A DNA stretch of 64,000 nucleotides from Dietzia psychralcaliphila (GCF_003096095.1 NZ_CP015453.1:2170001-2234000), one strand, 5' to 3'; shown: positions 19,801-28,874, numbered from the stretch's first letter. Program-made: numbers and translations. The notes: generated from the sequence alone by a model not told the origin.

Positions 19801-20562
19801 GTGAACAACCACTCACCACCCGGACTCCGCCCCGAGGAGTCCGGGCGGGTCATCCCTCCGGTGGGGCCTAGGGCGCTCGGCCTCGCGCTGGCGGTGGTGG
19901 CGGCGATCTGCGCGGTGCTGTGGTGGGCCGAGCCGCGGACCTCGGCTCCGGGCAGCCCGGGACGGGATCGCATCGAACCCCTGCTCGCGCAGGTCGACGT
20001 GGTGCCCGAGCGGGTCCCGGTCCCCGGCTACGAGCGCGACTGTTCCGGGGATTCGGCATGCGTGTTCGGTCCTGCCTGGACTGACACGACCGGAGCGCCG
20101 GGCTCAGGTAACGGCTGCTCGACGCGTCACGACGTGTTGGCCCGCGACCTGCTCGGTGCCACGGCGGATCCGGCCTCCCGGTGCACCGTCATCGGGGGGC
20201 TCCTCGTTGACCCCTACACCGGACGGGTGGTGGACGTGGGCGGCACCGGGCTCAGGGGGATCCACGTGGACCATGTGTTCCCCCTCTCCGCGGCGTGGGA
20301 CCTGGGTGCCTGGAACTGGTCGGCCGAGCGGCGGGCGGCGTTCGCCAACGACGTCGACCGCAACCTCCTCGCCGTCACCGGTTCGGTGAACAGCAGGAAG
20401 AGCGACTGGACCCCGGAGAACTGGTTTCCCCCCGACCCCGGCCGGCACTGCTTCTACGCGGCCAGGTATCTCACCGCTGCGGTGGCGTACGGGCTGCCGG
20501 TGACCGCCGGGGACCACGACGTGTTGGAGTTAGCGGTACGCCGCTGCCCTCCCGGCGGGTAA
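19801..20562 (+). CDS. Membrane-anchored HNH endonuclease family protein (DUF1524)
   Basis: 253 aa. One hydrophobic segment (about 25-43, LGLALAVVAAICAVLWWAE) follows a short cytosolic tail, which suggests an exported, membrane-tethered domain. The C-terminal half carries the DUF1524/GmrSD-type HNH core: HVDHVFPLSAAWDLG (about 154-168), then NDVDRNLLAVTGSVNSRKSD, and a late KSDWTPENW. Four cysteines could form disulphides outside the membrane. Similar secreted HNH proteins are common in actinobacteria and may degrade extracellular DNA; that role is inference. The GTG start lies six bases after CATAAT (leaderless candidate). Its stop sits in the loop of a hairpin. Confidence 0.82.
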   Translation: MNNHSPPGLRPEESGRVIPPVGPRALGLALAVVAAICAVLWWAEPRTSAPGSPGRDRIEPLLAQVDVVPERVPVPGYERDCSGDSACVFGPAWTDTTGAPGSGNGCSTRHDVLARDLLGATADPASRCTVIGGLLVDPYTGRVVDVGGTGLRGIHVDHVFPLSAAWDLGAWNWSAERRAAFANDVDRNLLAVTGSVNSRKSDWTPENWFPPDPGRHCFYAARYLTAAVAYGLPVTAGDHDVLELAVRRCPPGG

Positions 20563-20579
20563 CGGCGGGAGGGCAGCGG
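20541..20579. terminator. Hairpin between convergent HNH and deaD genes
   Basis: Left arm 20541-20554 (CCGCTGCCCTCCCG) pairs perfectly with right arm 20566-20579; the 11-base loop contains the TAA stop of the HNH gene. No T-run follows. It probably ends transcripts from the plus strand, and may stop deaD transcripts from the other side. Confidence 0.75.
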
Positions 20580-20617
20580 CGACAGCGTGTGTCCGGGACG
20601 TTCGTGGTCCGTGACCA

Positions 20618-20713
20618 GGTTAGTCCCGGTCCGAGTCAGTTCCGAGCCGAGTCAGTACTTGTCCGGGTCGGCACCGGTCCGGGTCGGTATCGGTTCGACT
20701 CAGTACCGGTCCG
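20618..20713. repeat. Six 16-bp tandem repeats that include the deaD stop codon
   Basis: Six copies with a 16-bp period at 20618, 20634, 20650, 20666, 20682 and 20698. The copy at 20698-20713 (ACTCAGTACCGGTCCG) contains the deaD stop codon, and the others run downstream of the gene. Copies differ at several positions, for example GGTCGGCACCGGTCCG and AGTCAGTACTTGTCCG. See the finding on stop-codon repeats. Confidence 0.85.
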
Positions 20714-22880
20714 AACCGCCGCCCGAACGGCCGCGGAAGCCGCCACCGCGGCGATCGTCGCCGTCGCCGCCCCGCCGGAACCCTCCACCGCGCTCGCCGC
20801 GACGGTCGTCGTCCCGGCCGCCACGATCGCCGCGATCGCTCCCGCGGGGACGACCACCACGGTCGTCCCTGGACGCGGACGGACGACCGGCGGGAGGACC
20901 GGAGTCCGGCCGGATGTCGATCTCCGAACCCGCCACCCGGATTCCCCGCATCGATTCGACCTGATCCCGGGACAGATTCGCCGGGAGCTCCACGATCGTG
21001 TGGTCGAACCGGATCGAGATGCGTCCGATGTCGCCCCCGCTGAGACCGGCCTCGTTGGCGAGCGCACCCATGATCGACCCGGGCTTGACGTTGTTGCGCT
21101 TGCCCACGGCGATCCGGTACTGCGCCATGTCCTTGCCGCCTCGCGACGGCCGGGGACCGTCGGAGAAGTCGCGGCCCGGACGCTCGCGCCGGTCATCCCG
21201 CCGGGAGTCGCGCCGATCGTCCTGACGCGCCGGCCGCACCGGTCGCTCCGGTTCCCGCATGAGGAAGTCGGCGGAATTACGGGACTGCGTGGCGAGAGCG
21301 GCGGCGATATCCGCCATCGAGACGGAGTGCTCGTTGGCGTACTCCTCCACCAGCCGGCGGAACATCGCCAGGTTCGGATCATCGAGGCTCTCGGTGATCG
21401 ACTGGCCGAACTTGGCCATCCGCATCTCGTTGACATCATCCACGCTCGGAAGCTGGATCTCTGTCAGCGGCTGACGCGTGGCCCGCTCGATCTGTGAGAG
21501 CATGCGACGCTCCCGCGGGGTGACGAACAGCAACGCCTGCCCGCTGCGGCCGGCGCGGCCCGTACGGCCGATCCGGTGCACGTACGACTCGGTGTCGTGC
21601 GGGATGTCGTAGTTGACCACGTGGCTGATCCGCGACACGTCGAGTCCACGGGCGGCCACGTCCGTAGCCACGAGGATGTCGGTACGGCCGTCCTTGAGCG
21701 CCTCGATCGTCCGCTCGCGGAGATTCTGCGGGATGTCGCCGTTGATCGGCGCAGCCGAGAACCCGCGCGCCCGAAGCTTCTCCGCGAGCTCCTCCGTGGC
21801 CGACTTGGTCCGGACGAACAGGATCATCGCGTCGAAGTCCTCGACCTCGAAGATCCTCGTCAGGGCGTCGAGTTTGTCCCGGTGATTGACCAGGACGTAG
21901 CGCTGATGGATGTTCGGGGCGGTGGAAGTCTTGGACGCGACCTTCACCTCCGCCGGATCGGTGAGGTACTTCTGTGAGATCCGGCGGATCGCGGCCGGCA
22001 TGGTCGCCGAGAACAGCGCGACCTGCGTGGTCTGCGGGGTGTCCGAGAGGATCCGCTCGACGTCCTCCTGGAAACCCATCGCGAGCATCTCGTCGGCCTC
22101 GTCCAGGACGAGGTGACGCAGACCCGACAGGTCGAGCGTGCCCTTCTTGAGGTGGTCGATCACGCGGCCGGGCGTGCCGACGATGATCTGTGCACCCCGA
22201 CGCAGACCGGACAGCTGGATCCCGTAGGCCTGACCGCCGTAGATCGGCAGCACGTTGACCTGCGGCATGTTGGCGGAGTAGGTGATGCACGCCTCGGCGA
22301 CCTGGAGCGCGAGCTCACGGGTGGGGGCGAGCACGAGCGCCTGGGGGCTCTTCACCGCCGGGTCGATGAGCGAGAGGATCGGCAGGGCGAAGGCCGCCGT
22401 CTTACCGGTACCGGTCTGTGCCAATCCCACGACGTCACGGCCCGCCATCACCATGGGGATGATTGCCGCCTGGATGGCGGAGGGGACCTCGTAACCGACG
22501 TCCTTGACCGCCTGGGCCACGGCCGGCGCGAGCCCCATGTCGGCGAACGTGACAGTGGGACTGTCCGCGTTCTCCTCAGCGGGGGCGCGGTCGTCCGTCT
22601 TCACCTCGGCGGGAGCGCGATCGTCCGTCTTCTCGGCGGCGGGGGCGCGGTCGTCCGTCTTCACCTCGGCAGGCGTACGGTCGACAGTCTCCTCTTCGGC
22701 GGGCGGCTCTCCGACCGTCGGCTCCTCGGCGGGCACCTCTAAGGCGGCCTCGGCGGGGGCCGAGTCGTCCGCCCCCTCGGCGGCGGGCTCGGTGGTGTCT
22801 GGGGTACTGGCGGCGGTCTCGACCTCGTCGCCGGCAGTGGCGGTACGGTCCTCGTTATCGTTGCTCATGAGGTGACTCAT
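20700..22880 (-). CDS. deaD: DEAD-box RNA helicase (DeaD/CsdA-like)
   Basis: ATP-dependent RNA helicase linked in bacteria to ribosome assembly and RNA decay in the cold. 726 aa. An acidic tail (1-107) holds four 10-residue repeats of the RAPAEVKTDD type. The helicase core has AQTGTGKTAAF (about 153), VLDEADEML and HRIGRTGRAG. A DbpA-like RNA-binding domain (about 550-625, RIAVGKRNNVKPGSIMGAL) follows. The Arg/Gly/Asp-rich tail ends GGGSDRY. The start is either ATG 22880 or the ATG four codons later. Only 42 bp separate it from the MFS gene upstream on the same strand. Confidence 0.93.
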   Translation of the reverse strand: MSHLMSNDNEDRTATAGDEVETAASTPDTTEPAAEGADDSAPAEAALEVPAEEPTVGEPPAEEETVDRTPAEVKTDDRAPAAEKTDDRAPAEVKTDDRAPAEENADSPTVTFADMGLAPAVAQAVKDVGYEVPSAIQAAIIPMVMAGRDVVGLAQTGTGKTAAFALPILSLIDPAVKSPQALVLAPTRELALQVAEACITYSANMPQVNVLPIYGGQAYGIQLSGLRRGAQIIVGTPGRVIDHLKKGTLDLSGLRHLVLDEADEMLAMGFQEDVERILSDTPQTTQVALFSATMPAAIRRISQKYLTDPAEVKVASKTSTAPNIHQRYVLVNHRDKLDALTRIFEVEDFDAMILFVRTKSATEELAEKLRARGFSAAPINGDIPQNLRERTIEALKDGRTDILVATDVAARGLDVSRISHVVNYDIPHDTESYVHRIGRTGRAGRSGQALLFVTPRERRMLSQIERATRQPLTEIQLPSVDDVNEMRMAKFGQSITESLDDPNLAMFRRLVEEYANEHSVSMADIAAALATQSRNSADFLMREPERPVRPARQDDRRDSRRDDRRERPGRDFSDGPRPSRGGKDMAQYRIAVGKRNNVKPGSIMGALANEAGLSGGDIGRISIRFDHTIVELPANLSRDQVESMRGIRVAGSEIDIRPDSGPPAGRPSASRDDRGGRPRGSDRGDRGGRDDDRRGERGGGFRRGGDGDDRRGGGFRGRSGGGSDRY
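22560..22679 (-). repeat. Four 30-bp repeats in the deaD N-terminal region
   Basis: Residues 68-107 of the helicase are four 10-residue units: RTPAEVKTDD, RAPAAEKTDD, RAPAEVKTDD and RAPAEENADS. At DNA level this is a 30-bp period. They form an acidic, probably disordered tail. Confidence 0.88.
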
Positions 22881-22922
22881 GCTACGGCGTCGGAGGCCCC
22901 ATACGCGACACGACGACGCAGG

Positions 22923-24158
22923 TCACTCCCCCGACGTTCCCCGGACCAGGTGTTCGTGGGTCTCCCTGGCGAACAGCCACGGGACCACGGCGGCCAGCAG
23001 CAGACCACCCGAGAGAACGAATCCGGCGGTGTAGCCGAACAGGTCCACGACGATTCCCACCAGCACCGGACCGAGGATCGCCCCGGAGTCACTGGCCATC
23101 TGGAAGGTCGCGAGCACCTTTCCACCCGCCCGATCAGCTCCGATCACATCTGCGACCGAGGCCTGTTGCGCCGGGTTGAGCACCCCCGCTCCCATTCCCG
23201 CCACGACCGACGCCGCCACGAGGAGCGGAACGGTGTCGCACCAGCCCAGGACGAGTGTCGACACCCCGGACACCAGCAAACCCCCGATCACCAGGGGGCG
23301 ACGCCCGTATCTGTCGGACAACCAACCCGCTACAGAAATTACGGCCGCGGTGCCCACGGCGAAGGAGGCGAGGGCGGTACCGGCGATCCCCGGCCCGGCG
23401 TCGAAGTTGGCGGCGGCGAAAAGGGGCACGATAGCCACCCGTACACCGAAGGAACTCCAGCCGTTGACGAAGCTGGACACGAGCGCGGCGCGGTACCCGC
23501 TGTGGCGCAACGCCTCGCGCACCGGCAACGCTTCCTGTTCGGGCAGCCCGTCGTCCGCCGAGGGACGGCGTCCGCCACGGAGGAAGACCGCCACCACTCC
23601 GGTCGCCACGAGCAGCGTGAAGGAGTAGACGAAGAACGGCACCCGCATACCGAATTCGGCGAGGAGCCCGCCGAGGACCGGTCCGCCGATGTTGCCCAGG
23701 AGGAACGCCGTGGCGTACAGACCAGCGATCCGCCCTCTCGCCCCCGGTGGCGAGAGGCGGGTGAGCAGCGCCATGGCGGAAATAGTGAACATGGTCGACC
23801 CGAGCCCGCCGAGCCCGCGGAACACCAACAACTGCCAGTAGCTCTGGGCGAGCCCGGTGGCCAGAGTCGAGACCACCACGATCAGCAGCCCCGACATGTA
23901 GACCCAGCGTTCCCCCAGTTTGTCCACGAGGAACCCGCCGGCGGGAGCGAAGACCAGGCGGAAGAATGCGAAGGCGCTCACCACCACCGACGCGGCTGTC
24001 ACCGAGACGTCGAAGCTCCGCGCGTACTGCGGGAGAACCGGGGCCACGAGGCCGTAGCCGATCGCGACGGCGAAGGCCGCGGCGACCAACACCCACACGT
24101 CGGCGGGTAGCGGTGTGCGCGGTTGCGCGGTCCGGCTACCGGAGAAGGGGCCCCTCAC
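22923..24158 (-). CDS. MFS transporter
   Basis: 411 aa with about twelve hydrophobic segments. The MFS loop 2-3 motif is visible as GGFLVDKLGERWV, and a second copy in the other half reads AGWLSDRYGRRPLV. An efflux-type, drug/proton-antiporter-like carrier is the closest guess, but the substrate is unknown. The GTG start overlaps the M20 peptidase stop (GTGA), so it is the last gene of a TetR / PLP-enzyme / peptidase / MFS unit. A link to export or uptake of the substrates of those enzymes is inference. Confidence 0.85.
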   Translation of the reverse strand: MRGPFSGSRTAQPRTPLPADVWVLVAAAFAVAIGYGLVAPVLPQYARSFDVSVTAASVVVSAFAFFRLVFAPAGGFLVDKLGERWVYMSGLLIVVVSTLATGLAQSYWQLLVFRGLGGLGSTMFTISAMALLTRLSPPGARGRIAGLYATAFLLGNIGGPVLGGLLAEFGMRVPFFVYSFTLLVATGVVAVFLRGGRRPSADDGLPEQEALPVREALRHSGYRAALVSSFVNGWSSFGVRVAIVPLFAAANFDAGPGIAGTALASFAVGTAAVISVAGWLSDRYGRRPLVIGGLLVSGVSTLVLGWCDTVPLLVAASVVAGMGAGVLNPAQQASVADVIGADRAGGKVLATFQMASDSGAILGPVLVGIVVDLFGYTAGFVLSGGLLLAAVVPWLFARETHEHLVRGTSGE

Positions 24159-25489
24159 GCCGATCCGAGCACGCGGGCGAGCACATCCGCACCGAAGTGC
24201 AGCGCGTCGACGGGAACCCGCTCGTCGACGGCATGGAAGTGGCCGAAGACGTCGAACTCGTCCGGCACCCTCAGCGGGACGAAACCGTACCCGTGGATCC
24301 CCAGGGGTGCGAGGTGTTTGTTGTCCGTGCTCGCCGGCAGGAGATAGGGCACGACGAGCGCATCGGGGTCCGACTCGCGGACGGCCTCCCGGATGACGGA
24401 GACCAGTGGATCGTCTGCGGGCGCGGCGATCGGCGGTTGCCAGATCCAGTCAACCGTCACGTCGGGACCGAGTTCCCGTTCGATCTCGGCCCGGAAGGTG
24501 TCCTCGCCACCGGGCAGGACACGGCAGTCGATCTCCGCGAACGCCTCGGTGGGGATGACGTTGGTCTTGTATCCGGCGGACAGGATCGTCGGCGAGGCGG
24601 TGTGCGAGAGCGACGCCTCGACGAGCGGCCCGAAGTGACCGAGCACCCCCAGGTGCGAGGGCAGCTCCGCGACGTCCCCGCTCGCCCCCGCGATCTTGCC
24701 GACCGCCGCGGCCAGCGCGGTGTTGGCCTCGGTGGGGGCCACCGGGAAGTCCAGGCTCGAGACCCGGTGGACGGCACCGGCGATCGCGGCGACCGCGTTG
24801 TCCGGGGTCGGGCGGGACGCGTGCGCAGCTGTCCCCTTGGCACTCACCCTCGCCCAGGCGACACCCTTCTCCGCGACAGCGATCGGGTAGAGCCGACGCC
24901 CCGCCACCGGAACGGACCAACCCCCGACCTCGCTGAGTGCGTGGGTCATGCCGTCGAAGATCTCGGGGCGTTCCCGCACCACCCACTGCGCTCCCATGGT
25001 GCCCGCGGCCTCTTCGTCCGCGAAGAAGGCGAGCAGTAGGGGTCTGCGCGGCACGATTCCTTCACGGCGGTAGAGACGCACCACGGCGAGCATCATGCCG
25101 ATCATGTTCTTCATGTCCACGGTGCCACGGCCGTAGAGCCAGCCTTCGCGGATCTCCCCCGCGAACGGAGGGACGGTCCAGTCCTCGGCGACCGCGGGCA
25201 CCACGTCGACGTGCCCGTGTACGACCAGGCCGCCGGCGCCGGCGTCCGACCCGTCGACGCGGGCGAAGAGGCTGCCGCGACCGGGCACGGATTCCACCAG
25301 CTCGCTCGGGATCCCCACCTCGTCGAGGTATTCCGCGATTCTTCGGCACACGCGGGTCTCGCCGTCGCCGATCGTCGCCGGATCGCCCGTGTTGGTCGAG
25401 TCGATGGACACCAGGTCAGCTGTTATCGAGACGGCCTCCGAGTGCAGGAGCTCCCGCTGCTCGTCGGTCATCGGCTCGGTGTCCGTCAT
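24155..25489 (-). CDS. M20/M25/M40-family metallopeptidase
   Basis: 444 aa, a probable dinuclear zinc dipeptidase or carboxypeptidase in the cytosol. Metal ligands are in VVHGHVDVVPA and GRGTVDMKNM, the catalytic glutamate in FFADEEAAG, and a later ligand in PYLLPASTDNKHL. The family resemblance is to Rv2141c. The start ATG at 25489 overlaps the stop of the upstream PLP enzyme (ATGA); a GTG three codons earlier is less likely. The stop overlaps the MFS start. The DapE-type substrate is unlikely because a clear dapE lies elsewhere in the window. Confidence 0.87.
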   Translation of the reverse strand: MTDTEPMTDEQRELLHSEAVSITADLVSIDSTNTGDPATIGDGETRVCRRIAEYLDEVGIPSELVESVPGRGSLFARVDGSDAGAGGLVVHGHVDVVPAVAEDWTVPPFAGEIREGWLYGRGTVDMKNMIGMMLAVVRLYRREGIVPRRPLLLAFFADEEAAGTMGAQWVVRERPEIFDGMTHALSEVGGWSVPVAGRRLYPIAVAEKGVAWARVSAKGTAAHASRPTPDNAVAAIAGAVHRVSSLDFPVAPTEANTALAAAVGKIAGASGDVAELPSHLGVLGHFGPLVEASLSHTASPTILSAGYKTNVIPTEAFAEIDCRVLPGGEDTFRAEIERELGPDVTVDWIWQPPIAAPADDPLVSVIREAVRESDPDALVVPYLLPASTDNKHLAPLGIHGYGFVPLRVPDEFDVFGHFHAVDERVPVDALHFGADVLARVLGSA

Positions 25490-26685
25490 CCGAAGCACTT
25501 CCCTTCACCACGGTAGGTGGGCCAGCGGTCCACCACTGCGGGCCCCTGTGCAGTCTCGTCCACCACGTGGAGCGTGTCGAACCGCTCGCAGACCTCCCCC
25601 GCCTTCGCGTGCCGCCACCAGGCGCGGTCACCTATCGCCACCTCCCCACGCATGGGGGTCTGGACCTCACCCGCGCCTTCCCTTCCCAGGTAGCGCAGGC
25701 CCGTCGGGCGGGCGGGCACGGGCAGCCTGTCGGGTCCCGGCACCCCGGACGCTACGTAACCGCCGTAGAGGAAGGTCGTGAGACCACGAGCCGGGGTCCG
25801 GACGGCGGGAAGCGCGAAGAACAGCGACGGGCGCGGCCTGAAGGTGCGGTAGTGGTCGAACAACCCCGGCACGTAGAGACCGGAACCGGCGGTGACCTCG
25901 GTGACGGCCGGGTCCGCGGCGCTCTCGGCGATCGACCCGGAGCCACCCGAGTTGACGATCTCGGGGCGCTCCCCGGTCACATCGGCGATCACCGCGGCAA
26001 CGGCCTCGCGTATCCCGATGAGACGACGCATGGACAGCGTCTTGACCAGGCGGACACCCCGGATGTCGTCGGGGACACCAGCGACCTGCGCCTCGTAGAA
26101 CATCGCCCCCACCACCTGGAACCCCATGTCCACGGCTCGACGGACCAGCGGCTCGACGTCGGCCGGACCACGTAGCGGCGAGCGCCGGACGCCCAGGTGG
26201 ATCGGGCCGAGCCTGAGCGAGGCGTCCACGTCGACGCACACCCTCGCGCCGCCCGCCCCAGACCCGCGCGCGATCTCCAACTGGCGCACGTCGTCGATCA
26301 TCAGGGTCACCGCTGCCAGAGCGGTCGGATCCGCTCCCAGCCGCGCGAGGGCGGCACGGTCGACCGTCGGATACCCGAGCAGGACGTCGTCGCACCCGGC
26401 ACCCACGAGCCACAGTGCCTCGGCGAGCGAGTAGGCCATTATCCCGCGGACCGTGTCGTCACCTCGGAGCTCCGGACCCAGGACCTCCTCGAGCACACCG
26501 CGCGATCGCACGGACTTGCTGGCGATGCGGATCCTTGTCCCACCGGCTCGTCGCCTGAGGTCCGCCAGGTTCGCGCGCAGGGCGGGCAGGTGGAGTGCGG
26601 CGATCGGCGCGTCGAGTCCCGAGGTGGCGTCCTCGACGTCGTCCAGGTCACCGGGCTCCTGACCGCCCACCGGCCTAGTCACCAT
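25486..26685 (-). CDS. PLP-dependent amino acid deaminase/aldolase (alanine racemase-fold)
   Basis: 399 aa. The N-terminal barrel has the PLP lysine in RIRIASKSVRS and belongs to the alanine-racemase-like / D-threonine aldolase / D-serine dehydratase class. The C-terminal part contains GDRAWWRHAKAGEVCERF, with a His and Cys placed like the zinc ligands of D-serine dehydratase-type enzymes. It therefore probably cleaves or deaminates a D-hydroxy amino acid; the exact substrate is unknown. ATG at 26685 overlaps the end of the TetR gene by about 11 bp, and its stop overlaps the M20 peptidase start. Confidence 0.8.
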   Translation of the reverse strand: MVTRPVGGQEPGDLDDVEDATSGLDAPIAALHLPALRANLADLRRRAGGTRIRIASKSVRSRGVLEEVLGPELRGDDTVRGIMAYSLAEALWLVGAGCDDVLLGYPTVDRAALARLGADPTALAAVTLMIDDVRQLEIARGSGAGGARVCVDVDASLRLGPIHLGVRRSPLRGPADVEPLVRRAVDMGFQVVGAMFYEAQVAGVPDDIRGVRLVKTLSMRRLIGIREAVAAVIADVTGERPEIVNSGGSGSIAESAADPAVTEVTAGSGLYVPGLFDHYRTFRPRPSLFFALPAVRTPARGLTTFLYGGYVASGVPGPDRLPVPARPTGLRYLGREGAGEVQTPMRGEVAIGDRAWWRHAKAGEVCERFDTLHVVDETAQGPAVVDRWPTYRGEGKCFG

Positions 26686-27349
26686 CGATCGGACGCGCGT
26701 CCGCAACCACGAGGTCGACCGCCCGGTGGAGGAGTGCGATCGCCTCGTCGTCGTCCCGGCATATCTGCCAGCGAAGTCCGATGCCCGCCACCGTGCCCTC
26801 GACGACGCGCACCATGTCGTCCAGCCCCATGCCCCAGCGCATGCCCGCGGACTGGGCGGTCCGCTCGAGGACCGAGCGGATGATCTCCTCGTTGGACTCC
26901 TGCTGGTGACGGGCCAGCCCGATCTCGGGTGAACCGTGGGTACGCAGCGAGTAGGACACGATCTCGTAGGTGAGGAGCTGTCGGTCAGGCGAGGCGGAGA
27001 TGACCGCCCAGATGAGGTCGATGGCTTCGTAGAGCCTTCGCCTCAGACCCTCCCGGCCGCGGGCGCCCGAGTCGAAGTCGACGTTGATGAACGCTCTCGC
27101 CGCCTGGTGCACTTCGAGGTTGACCGCGCCGATCACCTCGCGGAGGAGCTCTTCTTTATCGGTGTAGCAGTAGTGGACGACGCCGAGCGAGACCCCGGCG
27201 CGCTCGGCGACGCCACGAACGGTCACCGCACCGAGCCCGTCGTGTTCGGCGATCTCCAGGGCTGCCCGGAGGAGCTGCGCTCTGCGCTGATCGGATGGAA
27301 GGCGTCTGGTCACCCGTCCATGGTACGACGGCGACGACGAGGTGGGCAC
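26675..27349 (-). CDS. TetR-family transcriptional regulator
   Basis: 224 aa. The N-terminal helix-turn-helix reads GLGAVTVRGVAERAGVSLGVVHYCYTDKEELL, the standard TetR DNA-binding domain. The C-terminal ligand domain is all helical and not assignable. It is the first gene of an overlapping unit with the PLP enzyme, peptidase and MFS genes, and it is divergent from the aldonolactone oxidase, so it may control both directions. GTG at 27349 is the longest start; GTG at 27313, just before TRRLPSDQRR, is an equally good choice. Confidence 0.85.
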   Translation of the reverse strand: MPTSSSPSYHGRVTRRLPSDQRRAQLLRAALEIAEHDGLGAVTVRGVAERAGVSLGVVHYCYTDKEELLREVIGAVNLEVHQAARAFINVDFDSGARGREGLRRRLYEAIDLIWAVISASPDRQLLTYEIVSYSLRTHGSPEIGLARHQQESNEEIIRSVLERTAQSAGMRWGMGLDDMVRVVEGTVAGIGLRWQICRDDDEAIALLHRAVDLVVADARPIDGD

Positions 27350-27440
27350 CGCTCACCGTGATGTCACCTGGGCACACCGGGCTCCGAGCGCGCTATCAGG
27401 TCAGTCGTCCGGGACGGTCCCCCAGACGCGTTCATGGGGG

Positions 27441-27446
27441 TAATCT
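27441..27446 (+). promoter_or_regulatory. -10 box of a probable leaderless promoter for the lactone oxidase
   Basis: TAATCT ends eight bases before the ATG at 27455. There is no Shine-Dalgarno sequence in between, so transcription probably starts at or near the A of the start codon. Confidence 0.55.
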
Positions 27447-27454
27447 CGGCAGCC

Positions 27455-28789
27455 ATGACGACCTCGACCACACCGTGGCAGAACTGGGCCGGAAACGTCA
27501 TCGCCTCTCCATCCGGCCGCTCCAACCCCACGACCGTCGCGGAGGTCACCGAGGTCGTGACGGCCGCCGCGGAGCGGGGCTCCCGGGTCAAGTGCGTGGG
27601 CGCCGGCCATTCCTTCACCCCCGCCGCGTCGACCGACGGGGTCCTGATCTCACTCGACGACCTGACGGGGATCGAGTCGATCGTCCCGACCCGTGACCCC
27701 GACGGGCACGTCGACGGTGCGGACGTGACGGTCTGGGCGGGCACGCGGCTACACCAACTCGGCCCCCTGCTGTGGGACCTCGGGCTGGCGCAGCCGAACC
27801 TCGGCGACTTCGCTGAACAGTCTCTGGCGGGGGCCGTGTCCACGGGCACCCACGGCACTGGCCGCGACGCGGTCGGGATGCCGGCCACCGTGGTCGGTCT
27901 GCAACTCGTCGCCGCGGACGGTTCGGTCCTCAACTGTTCGCGCGGGTCGAATCCGGAGGTGTTCGAGGCGGCTCGACTCGGGATCGGTGCGGTCGGGATC
28001 ATCACCAAGATGACGATCCACTGTGTCCCGGCGTTCGTACTGAGCGCCGAGGAACACCCGTGGACCCTCTCCGCCGCGCTGGCTGATCTCGAGGGTTTCT
28101 CGAGATCAGCGGACCACGCCGAGTTCTTCTGGTTCCCCCACACGGACGCCGTCACTGTCAAACGGAACACCCGCCTACCGGGTGACGCCGAACTCCGGCC
28201 ACTGGGCCGGTTCCGCGAGCTCGTCGGCGACGAGTTCCTGTCCAACGAGGCGTTCGGCGCGCTGTGCCGCACCGCCGCACGCCGGCCGTCGATGACACCA
28301 CGGATCAATCGCTTCGCCGCCAGGGCGATGTCTGCTCGTGCGTACACCGATCGCAGCTACCGGGTCTTCGCCTCCCCGCGGCGGGTCCGCTTCCGCGAGA
28401 TGGAGTACGCGGTCCCGGTCGCCGCGGCCGCAGGCGTGTTGGGCGACCTGCGCGACATGATCGACCGCTCGGGAATCGTCACCCCGTTCCCCGTGGAGGT
28501 CCGGTTCGCGGCTGCGGACGACGTCTGGATGTCAACCGCCCACGAGAGGGACGTCTGCTACGTCGCGGTCCACCAGTTCCATCTGATGGACCACACCGAG
28601 CTCTTCCGGTCCGCCGAGGAGATCTTCCTCGCCGCGGACGGTCGGCCCCACTGGGGCAAGATGCACACCCGGACGGCGTCCGACCTCTCGAACACGGTCC
28701 GGCATTTCGATGACTTCGTCTCCGTGCGGGACCGCCTGGACCCGGACCGCGTCTTCGCGAACGAGTACACCGAACGTGTCCTTCCGTAG
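27455..28789 (+). CDS. FAD-linked aldonolactone oxidase/dehydrogenase
   Basis: 444 aa. An N-terminal FAD-binding (VAO-type) domain contains VGAGHSFTPAASTDG and the QSLAGAVSTGTHGTG loop that contacts FAD; the C-terminal domain is the D-arabinono-1,4-lactone oxidase type, ending near RDRLDPDRVFANEYTERVLP. The closest known type is the gulonolactone dehydrogenase / arabinonolactone oxidase of mycobacteria (Rv1771-like). It oxidises sugar-derived lactones; the true substrate and electron acceptor cannot be told. The ATG at 27455 is chosen over an upstream ATG because of the -10 box directly before it. Confidence 0.87.
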   Translation: MTTSTTPWQNWAGNVIASPSGRSNPTTVAEVTEVVTAAAERGSRVKCVGAGHSFTPAASTDGVLISLDDLTGIESIVPTRDPDGHVDGADVTVWAGTRLHQLGPLLWDLGLAQPNLGDFAEQSLAGAVSTGTHGTGRDAVGMPATVVGLQLVAADGSVLNCSRGSNPEVFEAARLGIGAVGIITKMTIHCVPAFVLSAEEHPWTLSAALADLEGFSRSADHAEFFWFPHTDAVTVKRNTRLPGDAELRPLGRFRELVGDEFLSNEAFGALCRTAARRPSMTPRINRFAARAMSARAYTDRSYRVFASPRRVRFREMEYAVPVAAAAGVLGDLRDMIDRSGIVTPFPVEVRFAAADDVWMSTAHERDVCYVAVHQFHLMDHTELFRSAEEIFLAADGRPHWGKMHTRTASDLSNTVRHFDDFVSVRDRLDPDRVFANEYTERVLP

Positions 28790-28874
28790 GAGGCGCGACC
28801 ACCTGATTCTCCGTACCGTGGTGTGACGGACGAGGACAACCGTCCCGATCACGAACACCCTCGAGGAGATCCCC

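Noticed and set aside
19630-19812. Longer N-terminus for the SNF2 helicase
   Set aside because: The frame upstream of 19629 is Arg/Gly/Pro-rich and overlaps the divergent HNH promoter; HelZ-type proteins begin near LHAVWQSG.
24155-25489. The M20 peptidase as a second dapE
   Set aside because: It resembles Rv2141c-type peptidases and lies with a TetR/MFS unit; the dapE divergent from dapD at 54739 is the better candidate.
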